From contig JAGMUV010000005.1 in assembly GCA_020744425.1 (NCBI GenBank), forward strand, positions 3,410,001 through 3,474,000: DNA of 64,000 nucleotides. Reading direction: 5' to 3'. The stretch is from Dactylonectria macrodidyma (lineage: Eukaryota > Ascomycota > Sordariomycetes > Hypocreales > Nectriaceae). The translations under genes and the position numbers were made by a program. This document shows, piece by piece, positions 33,124 through 44,386 of the stretch (positions are counted from its first letter, which is position 1; every line of letters starts with the position of its first letter). The notes under the pieces are model-generated. The model was given only the letters and a program-made list of their open reading frames with translations, was not told the DNA's origin and ran no database searches.

Positions 33124-35564
33124 GATTTTGTGTGTTTTTGGGTATCTTGACAGCGATGGTGGAAGTTGAGGTTTGATCAATAATTCCGTCACCAGTGACA
33201 GCGTCTTGAACTAGAATGGGAAAATAATAAGGCGACTCGCGCTTTCAAGGACTAGCCTTGTGTGTATTCGAAGAGAAGAAATGAAAGTAAAAGGAGAAGA
33301 GAATTAAATGAGAGAAGACGACAAGGAAATCGACGCGTTGGTATGAGAGTGTTTGGAGAATGGGAAGATCCAAGACGACAACAACAGGAAACGCCATGAA
33401 TTTAAACCAGCAGCATGATCGCCCGAGCCAGCAACAGACATTGGTCGAGGGTCCGACAGCAGGCTGCGAAGCGAATCTGAAGCACGAAACCTGGCCCACG
33501 GAGGCGACGAGATGGAAGATGGAGCTGCCGTCTCGGCTGGGCATTCCTCCAGACCAGGGCCAGCTCTGGGCGGCTGTCACCTTGGAAAGGAATGCTGAGA
33601 CACTGGAGGGCTTGGAGTTTGGAGGTTGGGGGCTGGGGGGAGGGAGCAAAAGTTGTGAAACACTTGTTGAAAGATCGCCATGGTCGGCTTCGGCCACTGT
33701 TTGGGGCGGCGGAGGCTACGAGACACGGCGGCTGCGATCGTGGGAGGGGATGATGGTGATGCTCTTGGGTGTTTTGGAATTGTTGGAGAAATTTTGGCCT
33801 AGATAATTCCCCCATTTCGGATCATGGCAAGAGCTATTGTGCCATTGAACTCTTGCCCAAATAGCAATCATCGACAGCAGGCAGGACCGGCGATGCATCT
33901 CTCTTTCCCCAAATTGACTAACAACATCTGCCATGTAAATCTGCCCTACAATATTGAATCGCCATCTCGATATAGAACCTGTGCAAGGATCTATCTCGAG
34001 TACCTTGGTGTGCTCAGAACTGGGGAGTCTAGTCTGTCTGTGCATGGCTGCTAAATTGGACACCGGCTACCTGGACATCCGCATCTGCCACCAGCCCTCT
34101 GCCTGCCAAGTCATCACGGCCTCGTTGCCGCTGACCGCTGCCCGGACGAAGTGACACCCGAAAACAAATCTCACCAATAAAGTCCCAGTAAAATCTCATT
34201 AAAATCCTAGTTCAGCCATCGCTCGGGTCTCGTCTCGGCCGGCGAGCCAGGGGCATCGCTTTCTCGGATGTGCCTCAGCCCCGAGCCTCGCACACGACCG
34301 AGACGTGCCGGGTTTCGCAACGCAACGGACCCTGGCCTCATTGGACAGCCACCCATCGATTCCAGGGGTCACACAACCCTCGGATGCAGCAACCCCCAGA
34401 TCTTCACAAATATTTATCATTCCCTAGCCCATAATTCATTCATTGAATGCGACATCGCTTGGGTCTACATCGGCCAGACATGCTACCTTATCCTAGTTGG
34501 ACGATGTCGCCCTGTTACCTAAGCTCACAATGCGTTGAGACCGCCAACCTAGCAAGCGTTGCCTTGGCGAGAGTCTCGACCAACTCGGGTGTTGGGCGAA
34601 GTACCTTTCTCACACTTTTGGAAACAGCACGATGCAACCTCTCTAGCTTGGAACTTGGCTTCAATCACTTGTCACAACCCCTCCAAACAAGTTCAGAGAG
34701 TCGCTAGTTTCATCCCATCTCATCGCAGCTCAGCTCCCCCAAATCTGTTCTCAGACAGGTTTCATCTGGTTGCATGCGAACAGATGTGCCAAGGGCTCGG
34801 ATGAACTCTTCCTGTCATGCGGCACCACTCAATTCTTCGTCATTTATGCCCTGGCTGATTATCACCGTTGATTCACATTTCACTAAACTACATGATTTAC
34901 GCCAATTACGTAGCTTTGTTTGTATCTGCGTGTGACAGGCGCGCCATATTCCACCTATACAAACTTGGATCTCCCGAGCCCTTTCGCATAGAGCAACTCA
35001 GAGTCCATCCAATTACTAGATAATGCGTGGGGGAAGCTGTTTGTGACGAAGAGAGGCTTTCCGAACGCCAGTATCTGTCAGAACTTAACTCTCATGCTCT
35101 CAGTCTCCGCCATTAGTCGGCTCTCTCAGACTTAGCTGGGTACGTGAACCAACCCGCCAGACTCGTTTCAATCGCCCTTCTCCGACATTGCCTTAGAAGG
35201 CGCATGTGCCTGCCACGCATTGGAGGATCCTTCAACTGTCAAATGCTTCCTTGCACGAAACGAGACATCAGCCCTGGCGATCAGTTGGCCGATGTGTCTG
35301 CATGTTGATCCTCCCAAATTCGCCCGACGTGAACAGATCCAGATTATGTCGGAGCTTTTGGTATTGCCCATCTAGCGCAATACGGCCTTCTCGGCCTCGC
35401 CCGCGTTTCGAATCGTGACTTTCTAAAGCACCATCTGTATAAAGCATCAGCCTCCCAAACACAGAAAGTGTCGCAAGCCCATTGCTTATACCAATGGTAT
35501 AATTGTCCACGCAGCCCATCACGGAACTCGGCTCTTGCAATCTTGCTTCCCTTGCGTTGAATCT
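33124..35564. other. 2.4-kb interval with no recognised gene
   Basis: It contains the promoter of the cupredoxin gene, on its left edge, and the 3' side of the CENP-X gene. Several frames of 100-150 codons at 33245-34060 overlap each other on both strands and have no family motif. I see no gene, splice chain or repeat. Confidence 0.5.
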
Positions 35565-36018
35565 TCAGAGGTCCAGAAGCAACTGGGGAGAGATCTTCTC
35601 CAAATCTTCAACCTACAGCACAAGAATAAGTCTCGCCTCAAGCCGTGAATATGGTAACGTCACTCACCTCCAAGAAGCCGCCTTCTTTCTCCGCTGCTGC
35701 CCGCGCAATTGCCTCCCTCACGAAGACATCAAAATACTTCCCCGCGGCCGCGTTCGCATCCCTAGATATCCGGGTCGCATCCTTGGTGAAGAATTCGTGC
35801 AGCAGACGCGTCAGCAGGTCCAGTGGTATCGTCTTCTCAGCTTCTGGCTCTTCGTCCTCAACCATGTGCACCTCCCGTGAGGGCGTGGCTTCCTCTTGAT
35901 CTTGTTCGTCCGACGACTCGAAAGGGTTACTGGATTGAGGCTCCGCCGCAGTAGACGCCTTCTTGCTCGCAGCCTTGGGGCGACCACGGCCCGCGGTTGA
36001 CGTCTTCTGTGGCGGCAT
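35565..36018 (-). CDS. MHF2: CENP-X/MHF2 histone-fold protein
   Basis: Histone-fold partner of CENP-S/MHF1. The pair binds DNA at kinetochores and helps the FANCM/Fml1 helicase at stalled forks. Minus-strand exons 35668-36018 and 35565-35612 give 132 residues. The first 60 residues are Ser/Ala/Glu-rich and disordered with AT-hook-like GRGRPKAASKK. The histone fold starts at about IPLDLLTRLLHEFF and includes the helix YFDVFVREAIARAAAE. It ends in exon 2 with VEDLEKISPQLLLDL, which is the family C-terminus. Reading through the intron would lose it. Confidence 0.9.
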
Positions 36019-36563
36019 AGTAGTAAATCGGCAAGGACTTCAATGTAGACATGCGCATAGGTATTGGATGCTTGAGTTTCGGACGCGGCTTGTGCTAACT
36101 GTCTCGTCGCGTCTTGTTGGAGGGGTAAGAGCTTAGTCATCAGCGAGGCTCCAGTCCAACCGTATTTCATGATGACCTCAGCTATCATGCGTAGGTATTC
36201 TCGAACAGCTGTTACTTTTCACTGATAACACTCGGAATACCGCCAGTGACATATCATGCTTCACAAGATAGAATTTGGAGCGTTCGCAAGGGAAATTGCT
36301 TAGGTGTATAAATTACAGCGACCTAGAATGGTAGGCATCGCAAGATGATAAAAAGACGCCATGCCTATGCCAGTCTAACCCGCGAAGAGCTACTAATGTC
36401 CAGACCACATGTGGGTATCTATGACAACTTCCCTCTTCTTGCACATCGATCTCGCCTTTTTGGTCAACAGGCGGACACCATGTCACGCCCGTAGACTGGA
36501 ATCTCTCCCATCCCCGTCTCTCCGATACACACCAATTCTATACAGATGTGAGCGCGAAGGCGC
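36019..36563. other. Spacer between AAC and CENP-X genes
   Basis: Both genes are on the minus strand, about 545 bases apart. It holds the AAC 3' UTR (A/T-rich) and the CENP-X promoter. Nothing else is seen. Confidence 0.5.
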
Positions 36564-38057
36564 TTATTTGAAGGCCTTGCCGAAGAGGATGACCTGGAGC
36601 TGATCGTAGATAGACAGGACACCAGCACCGGCAACACCACGGAGGATGTTGGCACCGGCACCCTTGAAGAGGGACTTGACACCCTCCTTGGCAACGATCT
36701 GCTGGGCAGCATCGAGGGTGTTCTTGTACTTGACGGCCTGACCGGAGGTCATCATCATGCGTCGTCGGATAGTGTCAAGAGGGTATGAGGCGATACCGGC
36801 ACCAGTGGTGACGATCCAGCCGAGAGCGAAAGAGGCAAGGAAGTTGTTGGCCAGGTTGCCGACGAGGACGACGGGCTTGATGGAGTCGTACATGCCGAAG
36901 TAGAGACCACGGTAGACGATGATACCAGCGACGGAGGGCATGAAACCACGGTAGAGACCGGCAATACCGTCGGAGGCGAGGGTCTTGCGGTAGACGTCAA
37001 CGAGACCGTTGAACTGGCGGTCACCTCCACCCTTGGCGTTCTTGGCATCGTTGGCAAGACGGGTACGGGCGTAGTCCAGGGAGTAGACGAAGAGGAGGGA
37101 GGTGGCACCAGCAGCACCACCGGAGGCAAGGTTACCGGCCATCCACAGGGCGTAGCCATCCTTCTCCTTCTTGTAGCCGAACATCTTCTTGAACTTGTCG
37201 CGGAAAGCGAAGTTCAGAGCCTGGGTAGGGAAGTATCGGATGACGTTGGCAGTGTTGCCTCGCCACAGGGACATGACACCCTCATCGGCGATGGTGCGCT
37301 TGAAGCAGTCACCAATGCCGTTGTACTTGCGGTCAAGACGACCCTGCTTGATCATCTCATCCTATTCGAGTGGTTAGAATGCTTTCAATGTGGAAATTTC
37401 GCACGCAATTGTTATGCTTTGTGTCACGTGACAGTCGCGAGAGAAGAAAGAAAAAAAAAGGCAAATCTCTCGACAACCAACATGTGCCATGAGGCTCGTC
37501 AAAACGCGACATCAGGGAGCTCCAACTAACCTGGTTCTGGATCAGGAGCTTGACACGCTCGATGGGGGCGGCGGCGGTCTTCGAGACGGCGGCGGAGACA
37601 CCACCCACTATTAAGAGTATTAGTATCGTGTCGATGTGTTCAAGGTTATCAAGATCCAGCGTGAGGCGACATGTGTCATTCTCGCGGCGGCTTGTAACGA
37701 TAAAGTGTTGTGGGACATACTCAGGAAGTCGGCCAAGAAGGGCTAGATAAGAGGCACGTTAGCCATTGACTCGGGGGAAAAAAAACTTCCAAGATTCGCT
37801 TCTGCTCGGCCAAGCGGCGACGTAACGATAGCTGCCATGCATGACCAGAACGAGCTCCGGGTTCGAGTAGGCACCTCAAACCGGCTAATCAAGGCCAATT
37901 GATGCCTACGATCGAGTCGGGCAGGTCCCAGTCGACGTATGAACATCTATCGCGGACGCGGCATTTGGCGGCGTTGCGATGGAAGACTCGAGAATTGTGG
38001 TGGGGGAGTTGGATCTCGACTTACCGGCATGCCCAAAACCTTCTGTTGCTCAGACAT
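36564..38057 (-). CDS. AAC: Mitochondrial ADP/ATP carrier
   Basis: Inner-membrane antiporter that exchanges cytosolic ADP for matrix ATP. Minus-strand exons 38025-38057, 37721-37742, 37531-37607 and 36564-37361 give 309 residues. Exon 1 codes only 11 residues ([11 protein letters not shown]) and exon 2 is 22 bases long. The three mitochondrial-carrier repeats are present, each with a Px[DE]xx[RK]-type signature ([24 protein letters not shown]). The AAC-specific RRRMMM lies at about residue 243. The coding sequence is GC-rich with a narrow choice of codons, in line with strong expression. Confidence 0.97.
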
Positions 38058-38321
38058 GATGACGGCTGTGCAGGTACTTTCCCTTGAAAAGAAAGAAGTG
38101 AGGGGAGATGGAGAGATGAGAAAGGAAGAAGGAAGGAGTGGGAAAGGCGAGCGAAATAAATCAGCGCCGACGGGGGGTGGGAGGTATTTGGGGGGAGGGA
38201 AAAAAATTGCGGCGGATCTGGAGGAGAGGCGCTTTTGAGAGCGAATCTTCCCGGCTCGCGCTAAAGGGAGCTGGGGCCCCCAGCCTCTCTCCAGTTGTCC
38301 CACGGCAACAGCGCTGTGGCG

Positions 38322-38360
38322 GCCTGAGGCTGCTACTTCACAGGGGGTTGCGCCTCAGGC
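38322..38360. repeat. 9-bp inverted repeat upstream of AAC
   Basis: GCCTGAGGC (38322-38330) and its reverse complement GCCTCAGGC (38352-38360), spaced by 21 bases, about 265 bases upstream of the AAC start codon. Confidence 0.8.
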
Positions 38361-38650
38361 CTCAGGGTACGTGAGCCTGTGGCAGCCGCTGGCGGCCCCG
38401 TGAGAGGCCTGTGAGAACCCGCGGAGGTTGCGTGAGTGGAGCCCCGGGGCACCAACCAAGCCTGGGGCCAGCCTGTCCATTCTGGATCAAACCTGGACCA
38501 GCGCCGCCAGCCGGCTGCGAGATGAGAGATGCCGGTTCACCCCGATTTTTTGTCGCTCGCCGAGACCCAGACCCGTCCGTCGGCCATGCCTGAAGCCTGA
38601 AGGACTGACTGGTTGGTCACTGCACCGGGAACTGGATTGGGCAGGACGGG

Positions 38651-38671
38651 CAGAGGGCAGAGGGCAGAGGG
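38651..38671. repeat. CAGAGGG tandem triplicate
   Basis: Three exact tandem copies of CAGAGGG in the far upstream region of the AAC gene. Confidence 0.85.
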
Positions 38672-39845
38672 CAAAACGTCGACGACGATCGCACACTGTG
38701 ACGCTCTTCTTCAAGGGGAGGCAAAATGATAGCCTACCTACCGATCTCATTGGGACAATCCTGTTATTTGTTTTGCCATCCACTAGATGAGTTAATTGCT
38801 CGGTCTTGTCCGTCTGCTTCTACTACGTACCATCATCCGCAACCTCAACATCACCCACCACAACCCAATATATCGCATGCGTCTCCATCCAGCATCCACC
38901 GCCGAGTCCACGTCGCTGACACACCCCCGGCGCTTTTCCCTGATACATCTCCAGCTCTGAGGTCCCCCCAGCCAACGTCCATCCATTGGGGGTCTCCCCA
39001 AGAAAATAACAAAAAATCCACTGTGCTCTCAGCGGTCTCAGCGACGGTCACGGCGCCATCCCTGGGCAACGCACCCACCCACACCCACTGTTTGGGGTTC
39101 TTCCCACAGTGCGTGCGTCATTTGGATCTGGTCCCGTTCGTCCCCGGCAATAAGGTAGGTAAGTAAGGTGGGTGTCTCACCGTTCATCGTCGCTCTTTTT
39201 TTTTCTCTCCCTGCTAGCCCGGGACCATCAAACAAGCAACAAACCAAGGCAAACCAAGCAACCACACACAAAAAAGCTCAATTGCAGGTCGTTCCCGTGG
39301 CAGTCGGACATGTCGCTCCGTTGATCTATCCCATGGAAACAGTAGCCGCTTCTCCTTAAAACTAATGGCTAAATCCATCCCCGGCAGACCCAGCCTAGAG
39401 CAAGTGTTCCCGCCAAACTGTCATGGAGAGTGGGTACAACTGGAAGAGACCGACATGCAAAAATTTTGATGCCCATCGCCAGCGTTCCGGTCCAGCGCTT
39501 CCAAGCCTTCCATCCCGCGCCATCGCCTCTGTTAGGGTCCACCGGCGGCAAGGGAGAGGAGACAGGAGCCGAGCTAAAACGCTCTCCTCCATCAGCCTTC
39601 AGGGGGGGTTCGGGGGACATTTCACGGCCGACGCGGCTTGTCCTAGCAAAAATGCCACAACAAGCCTGCTCGTCCAAGCCTCTCTGACCCATCTAACGCA
39701 TCCATCCCGTCCTTTGAACCGAGTCAAAATCCGCCACCGCTGGCGCGGCTCACTTCGTGCTCCCTGAAATGCGCCATGTACGGATGTGTCCTTCGTAATC
39801 TACTCGTTGCTGTTGGCCTCGGTAAGAGACGCATGCCCTGTGCCC

Positions 39846-39879
39846 GTACTGTACGACAACGAGTGCTGTCGTACAGTAC
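39846..39879. repeat. Perfect 13-bp inverted repeat with 8-base loop
   Basis: GTACTGTACGACA at 39846-39858 and its exact reverse complement TGTCGTACAGTAC at 39867-39879 are separated by eight bases. It lies in the middle of a 4.4-kb interval without genes. It could form a stable hairpin or be bound by a dimeric factor. Confidence 0.9.
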
Positions 39880-42414
39880 ACGTATCGGTCAAGGATTTTT
39901 TTACTCTTGGGCTTATCTCTACCGACTTCGGGACTTCCGAGCCCGATAATAGCGTCTACCAGTGAACACATTGCCTCTTGAAGATCTGGTGCAATTGACT
40001 TACTAAACCTCCGGGAACAACAAGAGATACATAGCAGAGTCCTTGTCTGCCAACCTGGCACTGGACGAAGTAAGACTCCCAAATGCGATCCATCGCATTT
40101 GAGGATCTCCATGGCTTCTAAACCTTGTGCTGTGAGGGTTGTGCCGATCCGCAATTGGCCTATGAGATTACGCCCTCGTCGCCAATTCAGTATCCACATT
40201 CAACTTTTCATCTTCAAGGATTCATCAATTGAAGCGTCCAGGCTGACCTAAAGTCCCTTGAGACAGTCTAATCTCCAATTGATATCGCCTTTGCCATGTG
40301 GTGAGCTATTTGTCGCTCGGATAACCGACTTAAGTTCGGATACCAGGTACACAGGTGGGTTGTCTGTGCGGGTATGCTAGAGCGCACCAAGACCAGCGCA
40401 CATCGTGCATCTTACTACCTACCTTGCAGCGCTCTCTTTTCCGAGCCACATCAGAACAAAACTTGGTCATATGCACAGAGTATTAATGGACCACCACGGC
40501 CCAACCTTCTAACCCTTGGGACTGTAGCATTTTAATTGTCCATGAGCACTGACTGCTCGTGCTGAATGCAACCAGTGTTCTCTTCGCAATAATGGTAATG
40601 AGTTTAGTCTGCGAGATGCTTACCCGGCATGAGACGTCACTCATACCCTTTGGCTTCGGCAACTCTCCGAAAAATTCTGCCTCAGGCGATAACAAAAAAT
40701 ACGCCTCTCAGGTAGGAATGCTAAACCACATCACAGTAAGGTTGCCACCATGAGAGAAGACAATCTCACTGTCGAAGGGAGCTGTTTTTGAAACGAGATC
40801 ATCGATATTGTCGAAGGAAACAAGTGTCTAGCGACATCCAAAAAGCGTTAGTTCTAGTAGTCTAGGCTTTGGGGTGCTTCGCTGGAGGTCTTGACCTATC
40901 CTGCCGACTGATGTTTATTACTCTTGAGAAATCTCATCATTAGTGTGGAAGTTAGATTGGTTCGATGAAGGTCAAAGTTGCGGTAAAGGACATGGAGCAC
41001 GATCTACTTCTTGGTAGTCCGTTGGGACTGCGTACTTGTTTCTCAGCGTGTGGCAGTACCTTTGTGAAAGGAGCGGCATTGCACCATCATATAATACATA
41101 TCTACCTTAGTGTAGCATCATCTTTCGGGTACTATACAAATTTACTGTAGTTACAAGTAACTGGGTTCGTTTTGCTCAGTTTGAGACATACCAGTGTTCA
41201 ACTCGTACCGGTGAATAGACACGAATTTGTAACTAGGGGTGTCAGTCTTCCTATCAATGAGCTTCATGCAATCGACTTACATACTCGGTGTTACCCTCAC
41301 TAGGCACAGCCAAGTCAGTCATTACGAGTGACATGAGCAACACATAACATGCGGAAGTGTAGCCTTAAATAGCAATGACATCAAGTGCAAGGATGATTGG
41401 AAGTGGAAGCAAGTTCAATGACCAAACAACTTCAAAGTAACGGCCTTATAAATTGCATTTTGGAGGTCCTAAGCTCCAATTCGCCTACAACTGCTTATCT
41501 CCCGGCTTACTGGCCTTCAAAGGACCAGCCACGGGTAATGTGGGTTCCCCTAGAGGACTCACGTTATGGAACATATGACTTGAAGGGTTACGGGAGAAAC
41601 GCAACAAGTTACCAACACAAGCCGTACAGGCTGCCTCATATGGCTGTATTATATTTGCACATATCCTCTCGCTAAGACTTCTGGCAAATTTGATGAGGCA
41701 CGGGACAACTCGTAGAGAATTCGATGCTCGGATATTATAGGTCCATCAGACAGGTTTGCCAACACTCATCTCTAAACCAGAAGGGAGAAGCTACTATGGT
41801 GCTTATGGTTTACTTTCGTACCAAAAACGGGTAACAGTTATATGTACATCACATATTTATTCGCTTGTGACAGGAAGTCATGTTGAGGCAAGAGGAGTCT
41901 GGGCGGCTAGGCGGGTAGAGAGCCTCATGTTATCATGATTGTTCCTTAAAGAACACGATGGCGGTAGGTAATGGTACTTCGAAACAGTGCAGCGAGATAG
42001 CCCCAGCAAACATAGCCCACCATATGACCACTTCATGCCTACCAGAGCTGCTTGGACGATATCTATGAGAGAGCCTTGGAGAAGTCAACACGTGTGACAT
42101 GGGACCACGTAGCCTTGGATCTTCAGCCAACACGGTGCGGCTGTAATAACGGACAAGGACAAAAGTAATGACTCGAGTAGGGCACACATACAACATCACA
42201 TACACAAAAGGGCACAAAGTGGTGGTCATTTGAAGATCTTTCATTCCGTTGCCATGTGCTAAAGCAGTTCCGGTCCCTTTGTTAACCGAACATGAAAAGC
42301 GTCCCAACCAGGCTTTGTTTTGCCTTTCAACACCCGCCGGACCCTGTGATCTGTCTATCGTCCAGACCACCCAGACGCAAAATCGTGAGACTCAAATCTT
42401 TTCGTTCATGGCAT

Positions 42415-42881
42415 TTAATCGGTTCCGCCGACAGCACGGGCTGCATCTGCGTTAGTATCCTGGCAACATATCACCGGCAGAGCGTGGGAGGGCGGCCATA
42501 CTGTAGATCTTCATCTTGCTGTGGGTGACAACGGGCTTGATGATGCCCTTCTCCTCGAGGTCCTCAAGGCACTTGCGGGCCAGGGAGCCGTTGATCTTCA
42601 TTCGGTCGACGAGAGTGGCGATGGTGACGAGGCGGTAGGACGGGACATCCTTGTAGAGCTTCTCGGAAGTGGTCTTGTCGAGGATGACGGCGTGTTGGGC
42701 CTTGTCCTTGACCTTTCCCTTGGACCTTTTCGTTGCGCGTGAGTCTTTGTGTCGGCGACGACAGTGCGTCCGTACTTACCACTTCTTCTTTTGCTTCTTT
42801 GCTCCAGCAGCGGGCGCCTGCAATCAAGGTCAATTAAATGCTCATTGCGCGCCTCCGTGAGGGCATCCGGGCACATACCAT
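42415..42881 (-). CDS. RPS25: 40S ribosomal protein eS25
   Basis: Small-subunit ribosomal protein at the head of the 40S, involved in IRES-dependent initiation in other eukaryotes. Minus-strand exons 42879-42881, 42780-42817, 42502-42725 and 42415-42440 give 96 residues. Exon 1 is the ATG alone, followed directly by GTATGT. Exon 2 adds APAAGAKKQKKKW; exon 3 holds the core (KGKVKDKAQHAVILDK, RLVTIATLVDRMKINGSLAR). Exon 4 codes the last residues (RAVGGTD). It is divergent from RPS5 with 304 bases between start codons. Confidence 0.96.
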
Positions 42882-43185
42882 TTTGTCTCTGATGTGATGT
42901 CGTCGACGGGAGTGTGCAAGACAGGAAAGTGTGATGTTGCGATGCTGAGAACCTCCCACCTTAGCCCCCCAGCCGAAGTTCGCCCAGGGCAGCCGAGCCC
43001 TAAGATTCGGTGTGGTGGGTACGTCCCTTGTTTTTGGCGCATTCTGATTCGCTCAGTGGGGACACCACCAAAATTTCAACCTTCCTAACCCGAGCCCACC
43101 TTCAACTTCACGAAAATACCATCTCGCCATCCAGTACTAACCGCAGCCCCCGTCAGTCTCAGCATCCACGACTGCAACAGCAAAC
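42882..43185. promoter_or_regulatory. Bidirectional ribosomal-protein promoter (RPS25/RPS5)
   Basis: This 304-base interval separates the divergent start codons of two 40S protein genes. It contains CCTAACCC at about 43083-43090 and GCCCTAAG at about 42998-43005, which resemble the CCCTAA-type elements of fungal ribosomal-protein promoters. A pyrimidine-rich tract precedes the RPS5 start. Confidence 0.6.
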
Positions 43186-43956
43186 ATGTCTGACGCCGGT
43201 GAGATCGAGGTCGAGAACGCCGCCCTCTACGAGGTGCTCCCCAAGGACGTTGTGAAGGAGGTTGGCAACGTCAAGTTGTTCAACAAGTGGGACTACGATG
43301 TCGAGGTCCGCGACATCTCCCTGACGTACGTTGGAAATCAGAATACCCTCGGATTAACGAGCCTTTGCTGATTGAAATTGATCCGACAGTGACTACATTT
43401 CCCTTCGAAACCCCGTCTATGTCACCCACACCGCTGGCCGATATGCCACCAAGCGATTCCGCAAGGCCAACTGCCCCATCATCGAGCGATTGACCAACTC
43501 GCTGATGATGCACGGCCGCAACAACGGAAAGAAGCTCATGGCTGTCCGAATTGTTGCCCACGCCTTCGAGATCGTACGTTGACCCGAAACCGTGAATACA
43601 CCAAAAGTTTGTGACAGCGCACTGATACTTAGGGCTAGATCCACCTCATGACCGACCAGAACCCCATCCAGATCGCTGTCGACGCAATTGTCAACTGCGG
43701 CCCCCGCGAAGACTCTACCCGAATTGGTTCTGCCGGTACCGTCCGACGACAAGCCGTTGATGTTTCTCCTCTCCGACGAGTCAACCAGGCCATCGCTCTC
43801 CTCACCACTGGTGCCCGCGAGGCCTCTTTCCGCAACGTCAAGTCGATTGCCGAGTGCCTCGCTGAGGAGCTGATCAACGCCGCCAAGGGTTCCAGCAACT
43901 CCTACGCTATCAAGAAGAAGGACGAGTTGGAGCGTGTGGCCAAGAGCAACCGATAA
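43186..43956 (+). CDS. RPS5: 40S ribosomal protein uS7
   Basis: Small-subunit head protein near the E site, essential for 40S assembly and start-codon selection. Exons 43186-43325, 43390-43573 and 43639-43956 give 213 residues, the usual length. Landmarks: [53 protein letters not shown] and the C-terminal [10 protein letters not shown]. The second acceptor is GGCTAG, directly before ATC CAC CTC. The coding sequence has a strong bias for C-ending codons. Confidence 0.97.
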
Positions 43957-44386
43957 AAGGTGCAATGGTGGTTTCATGACGGGAGTGGTTGCGGCTTTGG
44001 CGTGGTTCCGGAATCTTTCAGAATTGCATTTTGCGTTCATCGGGTCTGGGAACGCGGCTATGGATTGTCTTAGGTGGCTCTAGAGTCTCAATAAAAAAAA
44101 AGTCAGGCTCCCTGAGGGTTCAATCAATTATCGTCTTCAACCACTTGGCTCGCTCGCTCGACTAAATCAAAATTGGAAAGCCTTCCGTCACCCACGCGGC
44201 GTATAATCGATGGTGGGGTACTTTGGTACTGTATATCATGTACCTAGCATTGCATGCGTGTTCATTTCCCATGCTGAATACTCGTATCTCATCTACCTGG
44301 CATTGCTTGCGTCCTAGGTATTCATATCCTCTCTTGGATTTTCGTAAAGCTCATGACACCGTAAATCATCAACGACATGTGGACAT
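43957..44386. other. 3' spacer between convergent RPS5 and GNAT genes
   Basis: This 430-base interval holds both 3' ends. An imperfect pair of similar segments (about 44235-44256 and 44292-44312, TACCTAGCATTGCATGCGT / TACCTGGCATTGCTTGCGT) is visible. No gene. Confidence 0.5.

Larger units (their letters stand above)
38058..42414. other. 4.4-kb interval with no recognised gene
   Basis: Left part (38058-38720): AAC promoter, GC-rich, with a 9-bp inverted repeat (38322-38330 and 38352-38360) and three CAGAGGG units (38651-38671). About 38800-39360: pyrimidine-rich. 39846-39879: a perfect 13-bp inverted repeat. 40250-42200 looks A/T-richer, with only short frames. I see no gene or transposon in it. 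Confidence 0.5.

Noticed and set aside
33245..34063. Overlapping frames of 110-150 codons on both strands
   Set aside because: Several frames overlap with equal length, none has a motif or codon bias; judged non-coding.
37840..37875. Possible tRNA B-box (GGGTTCGAGTAGGC)
   Set aside because: No matching acceptor stem, A-box or anticodon arm at the right spacing.
39750..40199. Minus-strand frame of 149 codons in a gene-free interval
   Set aside because: No family motif, no splice partners, and it spans the 13-bp hairpin. Considered chance.
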